64,000 bases of DNA from Guptibacillus spartinae (GTDB lineage: Bacteria; Bacillota; Bacilli; Bacillales; Guptibacillaceae). This document shows positions 49,553 to 57,536 of the stretch, in pieces (position 1 is the first letter of the stretch; each line of letters starts with the position of its first letter). The translations under genes and the position numbers were made by a program. Under the pieces are notes generated by a model. The model had not been told where the DNA came from, ran no database searches, and saw nothing but the letters and a program-made list of their open reading frames with translations. The stretch lies in contig NZ_JAQQWU010000004.1 in the NCBI RefSeq assembly GCF_028610625.1, positions 186,001 through 250,000 on the forward strand. The letters are read 5' to 3'.

Positions 49553-50953
49553 ATGAAAAAAGCACTTGGACTATTATCAACTGCTATCCTTGCAGGAAGC
49601 TTGCTTGGAGGACCTATTGCCTCTGCTTCCACCCACGACGCGCTTATGAAAAAAGCGCAAAAGATTTCCATGAACGACGAGTATGATGACTGGGAATACA
49701 CATCTGAAGTAGAACCAAACAATCATTTCACTGAAGCCAACACACTACTAAATGATGAAGTAGCAACTGGTAAACTAACGGATCAAGATCAGGATTTTTA
49801 TAAAGTGGAATTCGAAGGTGATGAACCATTGTCTTTGTCTTTTGGAGCGGGTACAGATGAAGAAGAACCAACAATGGAGCTTTGGGTTGATCTTTATGAT
49901 GAAAATCAAAACAAGTTAACGCCTGACTTTGAAGATGGCGAATATGGCTACTACGGTGCAATTGAGGAGCTTGAGCCAGGTACTTACTATTTCCGAGTAA
50001 CGGATACAGCGAATAAAAATAATAACGTCGACTACTATTTTTCGGCCTTCACGTATTCAAATGACCCGGTCGTCATGAGAATTGCAGGGGAGGACCGCTA
50101 TGAAACAGCGGTAGAAATCGCGAAAACTGGATTTGAAGAAGGCTATACACCAGAAGTGGTTCTAGCAACAGGACAAAACTTCCCTGATGCGCTAGCCGGA
50201 GCACCGCTTGCCCTTCAATTAGGAGCGCCAATCCTTCTTACCCCAACAAAAGAGTTACCTGCTTCCGTAAAAGAAGCCATGACGTACTTCGGAACTGAGC
50301 ACGTGACGATCCTTGGTGGAAAAACAGCCATCTCAACCAGCGTAGAAAAATCACTCACAAAAATGGGAATCGATTTTGATCGCATCGAAGGAAAAGACCG
50401 CTATGACACAGCTGCTAAGATCGCAAAACAAATCGATCCTTATTACAGCGATACCGCATTTGTCACGTACGGAGGCAATTTCCCAGATGCCCTTTCCGTC
50501 GCATCCGTTGCAGCAAGCCAGGGCAGCCCAATCCTTCTAACAAAAACAAAAGAGCTTCCAGCCGCTACAGCAAAAGTAATCAAAAACTACAATGACACGT
50601 ATGTGATCGGTGGAACTGCCGTCGTCAGCAACACCGTCTTCAATAAGCTTCCACATCCAAAACGAATCGCTGGAGACAACCGCTACGAAACGTCTGTTCA
50701 GGTAGCGAAGCAGCTGGATCTGCCAGGCTACGCGGTTAACCTTGCTACAGGTGAAAACTACGCGGATGCCCTATCCGGCTCCGTCCTAGCCGCAAACTTC
50801 TATGAGCCAGTGCTCTTAACGAAGAAAAATGAGCTGCCAGAGGAAGTAAAAGACTACTTCGTTAAAAAAGAATCTTTCTTCTTCACTATTTTCGGTGGAC
50901 CGAATGCGATTAGTGATGATGTGGAGGATGAGATTTGGGAGATGTTTGAATAA
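49553..50953 (+). CDS. Secreted PPC-domain and CWB2-repeat protein
   Basis: About 466 residues from ATG 49553 (ATAGGGGAAAC upstream); the in-frame extension to 49526 is rejected because it disrupts the signal peptide. A signal peptide (to about SAS, residue 26) and a PPC-like beta domain (EVEPNNHFTEANTLLNDE; LEPGTYYFRVTDTANKNNNV) precede three CWB2 repeats (RIAGEDRYETAVEIA and so on). It has the same architecture as the first paralogue, while the promoter and leader match the second. Confidence 0.88.
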   Translation: MKKALGLLSTAILAGSLLGGPIASASTHDALMKKAQKISMNDEYDDWEYTSEVEPNNHFTEANTLLNDEVATGKLTDQDQDFYKVEFEGDEPLSLSFGAGTDEEEPTMELWVDLYDENQNKLTPDFEDGEYGYYGAIEELEPGTYYFRVTDTANKNNNVDYYFSAFTYSNDPVVMRIAGEDRYETAVEIAKTGFEEGYTPEVVLATGQNFPDALAGAPLALQLGAPILLTPTKELPASVKEAMTYFGTEHVTILGGKTAISTSVEKSLTKMGIDFDRIEGKDRYDTAAKIAKQIDPYYSDTAFVTYGGNFPDALSVASVAASQGSPILLTKTKELPAATAKVIKNYNDTYVIGGTAVVSNTVFNKLPHPKRIAGDNRYETSVQVAKQLDLPGYAVNLATGENYADALSGSVLAANFYEPVLLTKKNELPEEVKDYFVKKESFFFTIFGGPNAISDDVEDEIWEMFE

Positions 50954-50976
50954 AGAGGATGTTTCAATAAGGAGTG

Positions 50977-51004
50977 AACGGTTAGCACTAGCTGACCGTT
51001 TTTC
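50977..51004 (+). terminator. Intrinsic terminator after the third CWB2 paralogue
   Basis: AACGGTTAGC pairs with GCTGACCGTT (one G-U) around ACTA, then TTTCTTTT. Confidence 0.85.
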
Positions 51005-51019
51005 TTTTGTTTTTCATCG

Positions 51020-51069
51020 TTTGTCTTTGAAGGGGGTCAGGCTCGAGCCTGACCCCCTTCAAAGACAAA
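51020..51069. repeat. Perfect 50-bp palindrome, fullest copy of the repeat family (copy p)
   Basis: The 25 bases from 51020 (TTTGTCTTTGAAGGGGG, then TCAGGCTC) are the exact complement of 51045-51069. In this copy the GACAAA motif that follows most other copies has a mirror TTTGTC on the left. A weak second hairpin region follows (ATCCACCCCACACGGACAT). Confidence 0.92.
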
Positions 51070-51197
51070 CCTCTCACAAAATCCACCCCACACGGACATG
51101 TGAAAACATACCCTCATACTAAAGTGCTATCCCTACCAAATGTCCCATATACTGGTTGAGGGAAATTGACATGCGATTTGTTAAGGGGGCAGAAAGC

Positions 51198-52295
51198 GTG
51201 GATCATTGCACCAACTGTGGGAAGAAGTTAGAAGTAAAGCGAGGATTTTGTACAGGTTGCGGTCAGCCGGTCCAACAAGTTATGAAGGTAACTCCCTCCA
51301 GAGTAAAAAGAAGTGGACCATTCAGAATACCTATTATAGGAATTGCATTATTCGTCCTTATTGGTTTGCATGTAAGTGGCGCCTTCTATATTGGAGGGAA
51401 ATATAGCGATCAAAAACCATCAGCCGTGAGCAATGATTCCACTCTCCAAAAAGAAGAAAAGGTACTTAATGACAAGAAAGGTAACACAGACCAAAAACAA
51501 GCCAAGGAAGGGACCAAAGAAAAAACAGAACCCAATCAAGAAGCCAAATCAGAGAAAAAAACATCCGAAGCAGATATGAAAATCCTAGACATCGACACTG
51601 CCATCAAAGAACTTAACAATCTTTCCATTCATGCCAACGGGCGAGACATTTCCTTAGGCGAATGGGAGATCACAAAGAACGATGGAAAACTCTTAATCCA
51701 AGCGGATAAAATTCCACCAGCTAACCTGGAACACATATTCACGCTCTACGATCAACAAAATTTATCCCCAATCAAAAAGTGGTCAGTCGAAGTGTTGCAG
51801 GTTGCCTATGAATTAGAAAAACGAATGCAGGTAGATTGGAACATCAGCGTCGGAAATGATTGTGTCGCTCAGTATCCAAAAACACTTCCACCAGCAGTTA
51901 TTAGCGGGTACTCTGGCTCCTGTGGTTATTCCATCCCTGTTCTAGAGGCGTCTAACTGGGGAGAAATGACGTTATTTGTTGATGAAAAAATGATGTCCCA
52001 ATACACAGCCGATCCTGTGTTTGATTATATCGAGAGCACTAATTCCTATCTTCTACCTCACAGTGATGTGATCAAACTATCCGAAAGTGAACTCACTTCT
52101 TTCAATATAGACGAACTCCGTTTAGCTCGAAATGAAATCTTCGCTCGTCACGGATATGTTTTCAAATCAGATGAACTAGAAAGTTACTTCGCAGAAAAAA
52201 CCTGGTATTTCCCAGATCCTTACTATGATGGCTCCTTAAATAACGTTGAGGAATACAACGTGAAATTAATTGAGAATTTGGAGGAACTTTATTAG
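51198..52295 (+). CDS. Zinc-ribbon, single-membrane-helix protein with YARHG domain
   Basis: 365 residues from GTG 51198 (AAGGGGG 8 nt upstream; TTG 51156 and ATG 51171 are weaker). The N-terminus DHCTNCGKKLEVKRGFCTGCG is a double CxxC zinc ribbon on the cytosolic side. One membrane helix follows (IIGIALFVLIGLHVSGAFYIG, about 42-62), then a Lys/Glu/Gln-rich disordered tether. The outer part ends in a YARHG domain (about 300-355; ELRLARNEIFARHGYVF...WYFPD). YARHG domains are extracellular and wall-related with unknown ligand. The stop overlaps the amidase start, so the two are coupled. Confidence 0.85.
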   Translation: MDHCTNCGKKLEVKRGFCTGCGQPVQQVMKVTPSRVKRSGPFRIPIIGIALFVLIGLHVSGAFYIGGKYSDQKPSAVSNDSTLQKEEKVLNDKKGNTDQKQAKEGTKEKTEPNQEAKSEKKTSEADMKILDIDTAIKELNNLSIHANGRDISLGEWEITKNDGKLLIQADKIPPANLEHIFTLYDQQNLSPIKKWSVEVLQVAYELEKRMQVDWNISVGNDCVAQYPKTLPPAVISGYSGSCGYSIPVLEASNWGEMTLFVDEKMMSQYTADPVFDYIESTNSYLLPHSDVIKLSESELTSFNIDELRLARNEIFARHGYVFKSDELESYFAEKTWYFPDPYYDGSLNNVEEYNVKLIENLEELY

Positions 52296-53128
52296 TGAGA
52301 GGGAGAAGAAAAAAGTCGATACTCCTTGCTTCGTTTATTGTTGTTTGCCTCTTCCTATCCTTTTTAATCTTCCATAACGCGCTGGAGACGAATCAAGTTG
52401 AAGAGGGTCAAGTGTCAGCACAGCCTGTGCTCGAAGGAGATCAAACAAAAAAAACTGTCGCTCCGGAAAATGAAGCTAAACCCAAAAGAGCACTCCCTTC
52501 TCCAAGTCCTAAGAAAAATTTCACCATCGTCATTGATCCCGGCCACCAGCACCATGCCAATAACGATCAAGAGCCGGTTGCTCCCGGCAGTAAAGAAACG
52601 AAGGGAAAGGTGTCTTCAGGCACGAGTGGGATCAGTACTGCAAAACCCGAGTACGAACTAACGCTCGAAGCAGGTCTGATTTTAGAAGAATTACTGTCGG
52701 AGCGTGGTTTTGAGGTCGTATTAACTAGAAAAGAGAATGAAGTAGATATTAGTAACAAAGAAAGAGCAGAAATGGCGAACGAACATCAAGCAGACTTGTT
52801 TATCCGATTACACGCGGATGGATCAGATGATAGTACCGTAAAAGGATTTCACATTCTCACTCCAGCGGAAGGCCACCCGATGTTTAACCAAAGCTTTGAA
52901 GCTTCCAAAGTCATCTTCAGTGCTGTACAACGTGATCAGTCAATCGATACGAACGGTATTTCATTTCGAAGTGATATCACAGGATTTAATTGGTCAAAGG
53001 TCCCGACACTGCTGATTGAAATGGGTTTTATGACAAATCAAGAAGATGATCAAAATCTCTCGGATCCAAATTACCTTCGCAAACTCATGACGGATGTAGC
53101 GGAAGGGGTCGTAGCTTATAGCAAATAA
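52295..53128 (+). CDS. N-acetylmuramoyl-L-alanine amidase (Amidase_3)
   Basis: 277 residues from GTG 52295, sharing a base with the upstream stop codon. An N-terminal hydrophobic segment (about 7-26) is a signal or anchor. After a linker, the catalytic domain (about 75-277) has IVIDPGHQHH (first zinc His), the Glu in the ELTLEAG segment, LFIRLHADGS (second zinc His) and LLIEMGFMTNQED (catalytic Glu). It cleaves the MurNAc-L-Ala bond. No wall-binding module is present; the coupled YARHG protein may direct or control it (inference). Confidence 0.9.
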   Translation: MRGRRKKSILLASFIVVCLFLSFLIFHNALETNQVEEGQVSAQPVLEGDQTKKTVAPENEAKPKRALPSPSPKKNFTIVIDPGHQHHANNDQEPVAPGSKETKGKVSSGTSGISTAKPEYELTLEAGLILEELLSERGFEVVLTRKENEVDISNKERAEMANEHQADLFIRLHADGSDDSTVKGFHILTPAEGHPMFNQSFEASKVIFSAVQRDQSIDTNGISFRSDITGFNWSKVPTLLIEMGFMTNQEDDQNLSDPNYLRKLMTDVAEGVVAYSK

Positions 53129-53177
53129 AGAGAAGTTGGAGTTAGATACGAGCATGCTCCTCCTTCTTAAAGACATC

Positions 53178-53221
53178 AGCCACGTACTGTAGTCCCCCAC
53201 AAGGACAGTACGTGGCTTTTT
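53178..53221 (+). terminator. Intrinsic terminator after the amidase gene
   Basis: AGCCACGTACTGT pairs exactly with ACAGTACGTGGCT around a 14-nt loop, followed by T residues. The remaining gap to 53458 is AT-rich without a gene. Confidence 0.9.
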
Positions 53222-53414
53222 CATCATTTTCGGTTTCTAGATCCCAAGCTATCATTTATTAATAGAACTATTGGGCAGCTCTAACCATACCCTCCACTAT
53301 GCCATAGAACTCTAATGAGAAATCGTAATACGTGAAAAAGCACGAGCTATAAAAAACTCTAACCACATTTTACAGGAAATTAACAATCAATTCACACAAC
53401 AAATTTCAAAATAA

Positions 53415-53423
53415 TGGTATAAT
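53415..53423 (+). promoter_or_regulatory. Extended -10 promoter of the 52-aa gene
   Basis: TGG-TATAAT is an extended -10; no good -35 at 17 nt. Confidence 0.5.
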
Positions 53424-53458
53424 CGCGGAATAGTTTTATAGAATACGGAGGGTATCGA

Positions 53459-53617
53459 ATGATTGAGCAAAATCATGCTAACGATATGTGGAAAGAGCTA
53501 CAAGATTTTATAAAGCAAGTAGAGAAAGAAAATACTCATCAACAGGCGAGCGCAAAGCCATATATTGATCAAATCAAGTCCATTCTTATACGAGAATTGT
53601 GTTCAGTAGATAAGTGA
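53459..53617 (+). CDS. 52-aa small protein, paralogue 1
   Basis: MIEQNHANDMWKELQDFIKQ continues to a conserved C-terminal helix AKPYIDQIKSILIREL. GGAGGG lies 7 nt before the ATG. The pattern W.(D/E)L..FI..VE.E...(A)KPYIDQIK.IL recurs in the protein at 54392-54553. It is charged and helical with one Cys and no membrane segment. I do not recognise the family. Paralogy inside the window is the main evidence that it is real. Confidence 0.72.
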   Translation: MIEQNHANDMWKELQDFIKQVEKENTHQQASAKPYIDQIKSILIRELCSVDK

Positions 53618-53704
53618 TTCATTCTCTTTATATAGAGACATGCAAAGATTCTCAAGATTAATGGAAAATTATTCATCAAAATGATATTTTTTCTTAATAA
53701 CGCT

Positions 53705-53733
53705 TTCAAAACTACTCATTATATGTGTATAAT
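53705..53733 (+). promoter_or_regulatory. Promoter of the 42-aa membrane protein gene
   Basis: TTCAAA-N17-TATAAT; the start codon is 42 nt downstream. Confidence 0.6.
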
Positions 53734-53774
53734 GAAAAATGTGATAATTTTACCATTTTTTCAGGGGGAATTGG

Positions 53775-53903
53775 ATGAAGGGGACCTGGCTAACACCAGA
53801 AGAGATTGCTTGGAGAAAAAATAGAAATAAAAATATTGGATATGCATTAATACCTGTTTTCGCCATAATGATTGGGGCACTCATCACCTTAATCGCAAAT
53901 TAA
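53775..53903 (+). CDS. 42-aa single-membrane-helix protein
   Basis: MKGTWLTPEEIAWRKNRNKN followed by a C-terminal hydrophobic helix (IGYALIPVFAIMIGALITLIA). AGGGGG lies about 5 nt before the ATG. It has its own promoter and an immediately following terminator, which supports a genuine small gene. Function unknown. Confidence 0.65.
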   Translation: MKGTWLTPEEIAWRKNRNKNIGYALIPVFAIMIGALITLIAN

Positions 53904-53934
53904 AAGACGGATCTTCATGGAAGATCCGTCTTTT
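53902..53934. terminator. Bidirectional terminator between two tiny genes
   Basis: AAAAGACGGATCTTC pairs perfectly with GAAGATCCGTCTTTT around a 3-nt loop region, A-run on one side and T-run on the other. Confidence 0.9.
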
Positions 53935-53960
53935 AATAATCTATTTTATTTCAATACAAG

Positions 53961-54080
53961 TTAGCTTATCACATTCATCGCAATCTTCGCCCACCCAAAT
54001 ACTGCAATCCAGAGAGGAATACTTAACGAAACGGCCCATACAAAACCTTTAGCAAAGTTGCCTTCTTCCTCGTAGTACAT
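53961..54080 (-). CDS. 39-aa membrane protein
   Basis: MYYEEEGNFAKGFVWAVSLS continues through one hydrophobic helix (IPLWIAVFGWAKIAMNVI). GGGAGATGAGG is upstream of the ATG. It is convergent with the 42-aa gene, with the two-way terminator between them. Function unknown. The 54081-54391 gap shows no further gene. Confidence 0.55.
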   Translation of the reverse strand: MYYEEEGNFAKGFVWAVSLSIPLWIAVFGWAKIAMNVIS

Positions 54081-54391
54081 GTCCTCATCTCCCTCATATG
54101 AGTTATCAATCAGTTAAATCAGGTTGACTTCCTACTAGTATAATTGAAAACGCTTACGAAAGCTGTCGTTTCTTGAAAAATATTTTCATATTCACTATTA
54201 GATTTTGGCTTCGTCTTTCTATTTTACCCGATTAAAGCAATTTTATTCATATGTATAGGTATCGAAGCTGATTGTAACGACTTGACCGTCATACCTACTG
54301 GTGAATTAACGAATTTATTACATAATTTAGCTTAAAATCGAAAGGAATGGGGAAAAGAATGAAAAGAACTGGATTAGAAAGGAACCTAACG

Positions 54392-54553
54392 ATGAAAAAT
54401 CAAAGTGAGTTATTTCCATGGGATGACCTTAAGCAATTTATTGAACGAGTAGAAGAGGAAAAGCAGCCAGTGGGAGAAGCAAAACCTTACATAGATCAGA
54501 TTAAACAAATTCTATTAAGTCACAGAGCAGATCATTCGGCGGGTATTGAATAA
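54392..54553 (+). CDS. 53-aa small protein, paralogue 2
   Basis: MKNQSELFPWDDLKQFIERV continues to AKPYIDQIKQILL. ATG 54392 (AAAGGAAC 6 nt upstream) matches the start of paralogue 1; ATG 54359 would add 11 basic residues. The shared KPYIDQIK helix and W..L..FI pattern link it to 53459-53617. No known function. Confidence 0.7.
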   Translation: MKNQSELFPWDDLKQFIERVEEEKQPVGEAKPYIDQIKQILLSHRADHSAGIE

Positions 54554-54590
54554 AAAAAGCCATGCTCTTCAACCGAGCATGGCTCCATCT
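54551..54590. terminator. Terminator between the 53-aa gene and the LCP gene
   Basis: AGCCATGCTC pairs with GAGCATGGCT around TTCAAC. On the minus strand a run of seven T follows, so it mainly serves the LCP gene. Confidence 0.85.
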
Positions 54591-54591
54591 A

Positions 54592-55497
54592 TTAACTTAT
54601 TTCAAGATGTTCTTTCAATTTCTGCGTAATGCTTTGTTTCTCTTCATCTGAAACAATATAGTACCAGAGTCCATCGATCATTTCGCCACTACCTTGAACT
54701 TCAAATGTCGTCATATTGTTACGAGCTCCTCGGTAGTTCTTGAAAATATCATTCATTTCTTCAAAAGTCATATTCGTCTTGACGTTACTACCAACGGCTT
54801 TTAAGAGATCGTCAATCTTGTTGATGCTTCCAACACTTGCGCCTTCATCAATAATCGACTTAATGATTTCGCGCTGACGATCATTTCGACCAAGATCACC
54901 CTTTGGATCTTCATAGCGCATTCGAGAAAAAGCGAGCGCTTCTTTGGCGTTTAAGTCAATTTCGCCTGCAGGGAAGGAGTAGCCTTCGTAGTCAAATGCA
55001 AATGGATTGTCTACAGTGACACCATTAAGCGCATCAACAACATCTTTGAACGCTTCCATGTTCACTTTAAAATAATAATCAATTGGAACATCCAAGAAAT
55101 TCTCGACGGTATCCATCGTCATCTCGACACCACCATAGGCATAAGCATGGTTCATCTTCTCAACCGTCCCACGACCAATAATTTCTGTACGTGTATCACG
55201 TGGAATGTTAAACATGTACATAGAATCATCGTGAGGATTCAACGTAATCATAATCATCGTATCGGAACGCCCTTGATCATTCTTACGCTCATCGACACCC
55301 ATCAATAAAATAGAGACAGGATCTTTTTCTTCCATATTGACTTTTTCCGTACGCTTGTCTGACGTTTCTCTGCTAATTGGCTCATGCATATCACTCGCAG
55401 TATCTTTCACTGAATCATAAAGATAAAACGCATATCCCCCACCAGCTAAAACAACAACACCAGCAATAATACCTAAAATAATTAAGAATTTTTTCAT
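54592..55497 (-). CDS. LytR-CpsA-Psr (LCP) family glycopolymer ligase
   Basis: 301 residues from ATG 55497; the longer frame upstream lacks a sensible start. One membrane helix (about 3-24) is followed by the LCP domain: SILLMGVDERKNDQGRSDTMIM, FNIPRDTRTEI with the conserved Arg/Asp residues, KMNHAYAYGG, and LNAKEALAFSRMRYEDPKGDLGRNDRQRE. LCP enzymes transfer teichoic acids or capsular polymers from undecaprenyl diphosphate onto peptidoglycan. Its position head-to-head with the exopolysaccharide locus suggests attachment of that polymer, or of teichoic acid. Confidence 0.92.
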   Translation of the reverse strand: MKKFLIILGIIAGVVVLAGGGYAFYLYDSVKDTASDMHEPISRETSDKRTEKVNMEEKDPVSILLMGVDERKNDQGRSDTMIMITLNPHDDSMYMFNIPRDTRTEIIGRGTVEKMNHAYAYGGVEMTMDTVENFLDVPIDYYFKVNMEAFKDVVDALNGVTVDNPFAFDYEGYSFPAGEIDLNAKEALAFSRMRYEDPKGDLGRNDRQREIIKSIIDEGASVGSINKIDDLLKAVGSNVKTNMTFEEMNDIFKNYRGARNNMTTFEVQGSGEMIDGLWYYIVSDEEKQSITQKLKEHLEIS

Positions 55498-55754
55498 ACG
55501 CTCATTCCATCTTTCCGTAGAATAATAGACTTGCTTTTCTTCATGTGAAATCCTAACCCCTATTATATGTCGAACTATTTCGTAAAGTAAATACCTTCCA
55601 AAGCATGTTAGAAAAAGTTCAATAAGTTTAGGTTCTCTTAAAGAAGTCACTTACATTGGACGATATAATCAAAAGAGAAGTTACAAATGAGAGAGAAGAG
55701 TATGCTAATCTAGAGGAAGTACAAAATGCTCGTAACAGAAAGGGGAAGTAAGCA

Positions 55755-56522
55755 ATGATAGATATCCATTCACACATATTACCGGGAATTGACGATGGAG
55801 CTAAAAACATCGAGGATAGTCTAGCAATGGCAAGACAGGCGTTCAATCAAGGAATAACGAAGGTGGTAGCGACGCCCCATAATAAAAATGGCAAGTTCGA
55901 CAATGGAAGAGAGCTTATTCTTCAAGAGGTAAAGATACTGAACAAGGAACTTCAATTAGAAGGCGTTGACCTAGAAATTCTTCCTGGACAGGAAAATCGG
56001 ATCTATGGCGAACTGGTCGAGGAGCTGATGGGGAGCGACTTATTAACCGTTAACGAAAACGGTGTCTATATGTTAATTGAGTTTCCTTCCAGTCACTTAC
56101 CACGTTACGCCAATAAGCTCATGTTTGACCTTCAAGTAAATGGGATTGTGCCGATTATTGTGCACCCTGAGCGTAACCGCGAAATTATGGAGAATCCTGA
56201 ACGTCTTTATAATCTTGTAAAAGAAGGGGCGTTAAGTCAATTAACAGGAACGAGCGTAACGGGGAAGATGGGCAAGAAGATTCAGAAGTTCTCACTGGAT
56301 TTAATTCAACACAATTTATCTCATTTCATCGCATCAGATGCGCACAATACAACTTCCAGACCGTTTGATCTGCTAGAGGCATTTGAAACAGTAGAAAAAG
56401 AGTTTGGGATTTCAACAAGATACATGTTACAGGAAAACGCTGAGGACATGGTAAAAGGAAGAATGGTGGCAAAAGAAGTACCGCAGCAAGTACGTAAGAA
56501 GAAAATATTAGGGTGGTTTTAA
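55755..56522 (+). CDS. Tyrosine-protein phosphatase, CpsB/YwqE (PHP) type
   Basis: 255 residues. MIDIHSHILPGIDDGAK carries the HxH metal motif. ATPHNKNG, IEFPSSHLPRYA, IVHPERNREI and IASDAHNT supply the other metal ligands of the PHP fold. In this family the Mn-dependent phosphatase reverses autophosphorylation of the CpsD-type kinase encoded two genes downstream. The start has AAGGGGAAG upstream. It heads the exopolysaccharide locus. Confidence 0.93.
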   Translation: MIDIHSHILPGIDDGAKNIEDSLAMARQAFNQGITKVVATPHNKNGKFDNGRELILQEVKILNKELQLEGVDLEILPGQENRIYGELVEELMGSDLLTVNENGVYMLIEFPSSHLPRYANKLMFDLQVNGIVPIIVHPERNREIMENPERLYNLVKEGALSQLTGTSVTGKMGKKIQKFSLDLIQHNLSHFIASDAHNTTSRPFDLLEAFETVEKEFGISTRYMLQENAEDMVKGRMVAKEVPQQVRKKKILGWF

Positions 56523-56725
56523 ATTAATGAAAAAAAGGTCCTCATTGTAAAAAGGATCTCTTTACAATTCCTTAATAAAAAATTTTTCGTCAAAGTTTGT
56601 AGATAAAACGATACTGCAAGCCCTTTCTTCTACAAGATTCGACACGAAAACATAGTATATTCGTACCACGACAAATTTCATGTGGGTATTAGTGAAAAAA
56701 AAGGCTAAATTTAACTGTATTTCTG

Positions 56726-56734
56726 TGTTATAGT
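56726..56734 (+). promoter_or_regulatory. Extended -10 promoter of the Wzz-type gene
   Basis: TGT-TATAGT, 62 nt before the start codon; the -35 is poor. The gap 56523-56774 shows no gene. Confidence 0.45.
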
Positions 56735-56795
56735 GAAATCTGTATTAAAATTAGTTACGTATTAAAAATAATTTATGAACGCGTTGGAGGCATTT

Positions 56796-57536
56796 ATGGA
56801 AGAAACAATTAGTTTAAAGGAAATTTTCTCGGTTCTTAAAAAGCGTCTTACTCTCATTCTATTAATTACGCTTCTTGCTACAGCAACGAGCGGTGTTGTC
56901 TCATATTTCCTACTTACCCCAATCTATCAAACATCAACCCAAATTCTTGTGAATCAAAAAGCAGATGAAGAAAATACCTTTGATTATAACCAGGTAAGAA
57001 CGAATGTTGAACTTATTAATACATATAGCGTCATAATTAAAAGTCCCCAAATACTTGAAAAAGTTGGGGAGGATTTAAATCTTGATTTATCAACCAATGC
57101 ATTAAAAGAAAAAATCTCAGTAAGTAACGCGCAAAACTCACAAGTCGTTTCCATTGATGTAAAAGATGCTGATCCAGCACTAGCAGTAAAGATTGCAAAT
57201 ACAACAGCTAAAGTATTTGAAAAAGAGATTAGTAACATCATGAATGTAGATAATGTGAGCGTGCTTTCAGAAGCAAATTTTGAAGGGACACCTAGCCCGG
57301 TTAATCCTAAGCCTGTTTTAAACATGGCCATTGCGCTTGTAGTTGGATTAATGGTTGGTGTTGGTCTTGCCTTCTTACTCGAATACCTTGATAACACGAT
57401 TAAAGATGAAAATGACATTGAAAAGGTTCTTGGCTTGCCTGTACTTGGAACAATTGCAGTGATTGAAGATAAGGAAGTGGGTTCATCAAAGAGCCATGGA
57501 AAAAAATCTTTAAGGGGTGAAACGGTTGAGTCGTAA
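56796..57536 (+). CDS. Polysaccharide chain-length / kinase modulator (Wzz, YveK/CapA type)
   Basis: 246 residues from ATG 56796 (GGAGG 5-6 nt upstream), preferred over ATG 56775. ISLKEIFSVLKKRLTLILLI opens the first helix. A Wzz ectodomain follows, with the second helix at about 175-198 (PKPVLNMAIALVVGLMVGVG preceded by the PSPVNP proline motif). The cytosolic tail should activate the kinase encoded next (11-bp overlap). Confidence 0.92.
   Translation: MEETISLKEIFSVLKKRLTLILLITLLATATSGVVSYFLLTPIYQTSTQILVNQKADEENTFDYNQVRTNVELINTYSVIIKSPQILEKVGEDLNLDLSTNALKEKISVSNAQNSQVVSIDVKDADPALAVKIANTTAKVFEKEISNIMNVDNVSVLSEANFEGTPSPVNPKPVLNMAIALVVGLMVGVGLAFLLEYLDNTIKDENDIEKVLGLPVLGTIAVIEDKEVGSSKSHGKKSLRGETVES

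Noticed and set aside
6446-51069. Palindromic repeats as insertion-sequence ends
   Set aside because: No transposase gene, no paired ends bracketing DNA and no target-site duplications are visible. They may still be mobilised in trans, but this cannot be shown here.
53135-53160. Reverse-strand resemblance to the CWB2 leader (GAGCATGCTCG)
   Set aside because: Only the self-complementary GAGCATGCTC core is shared; the GGGGACA loop is missing.
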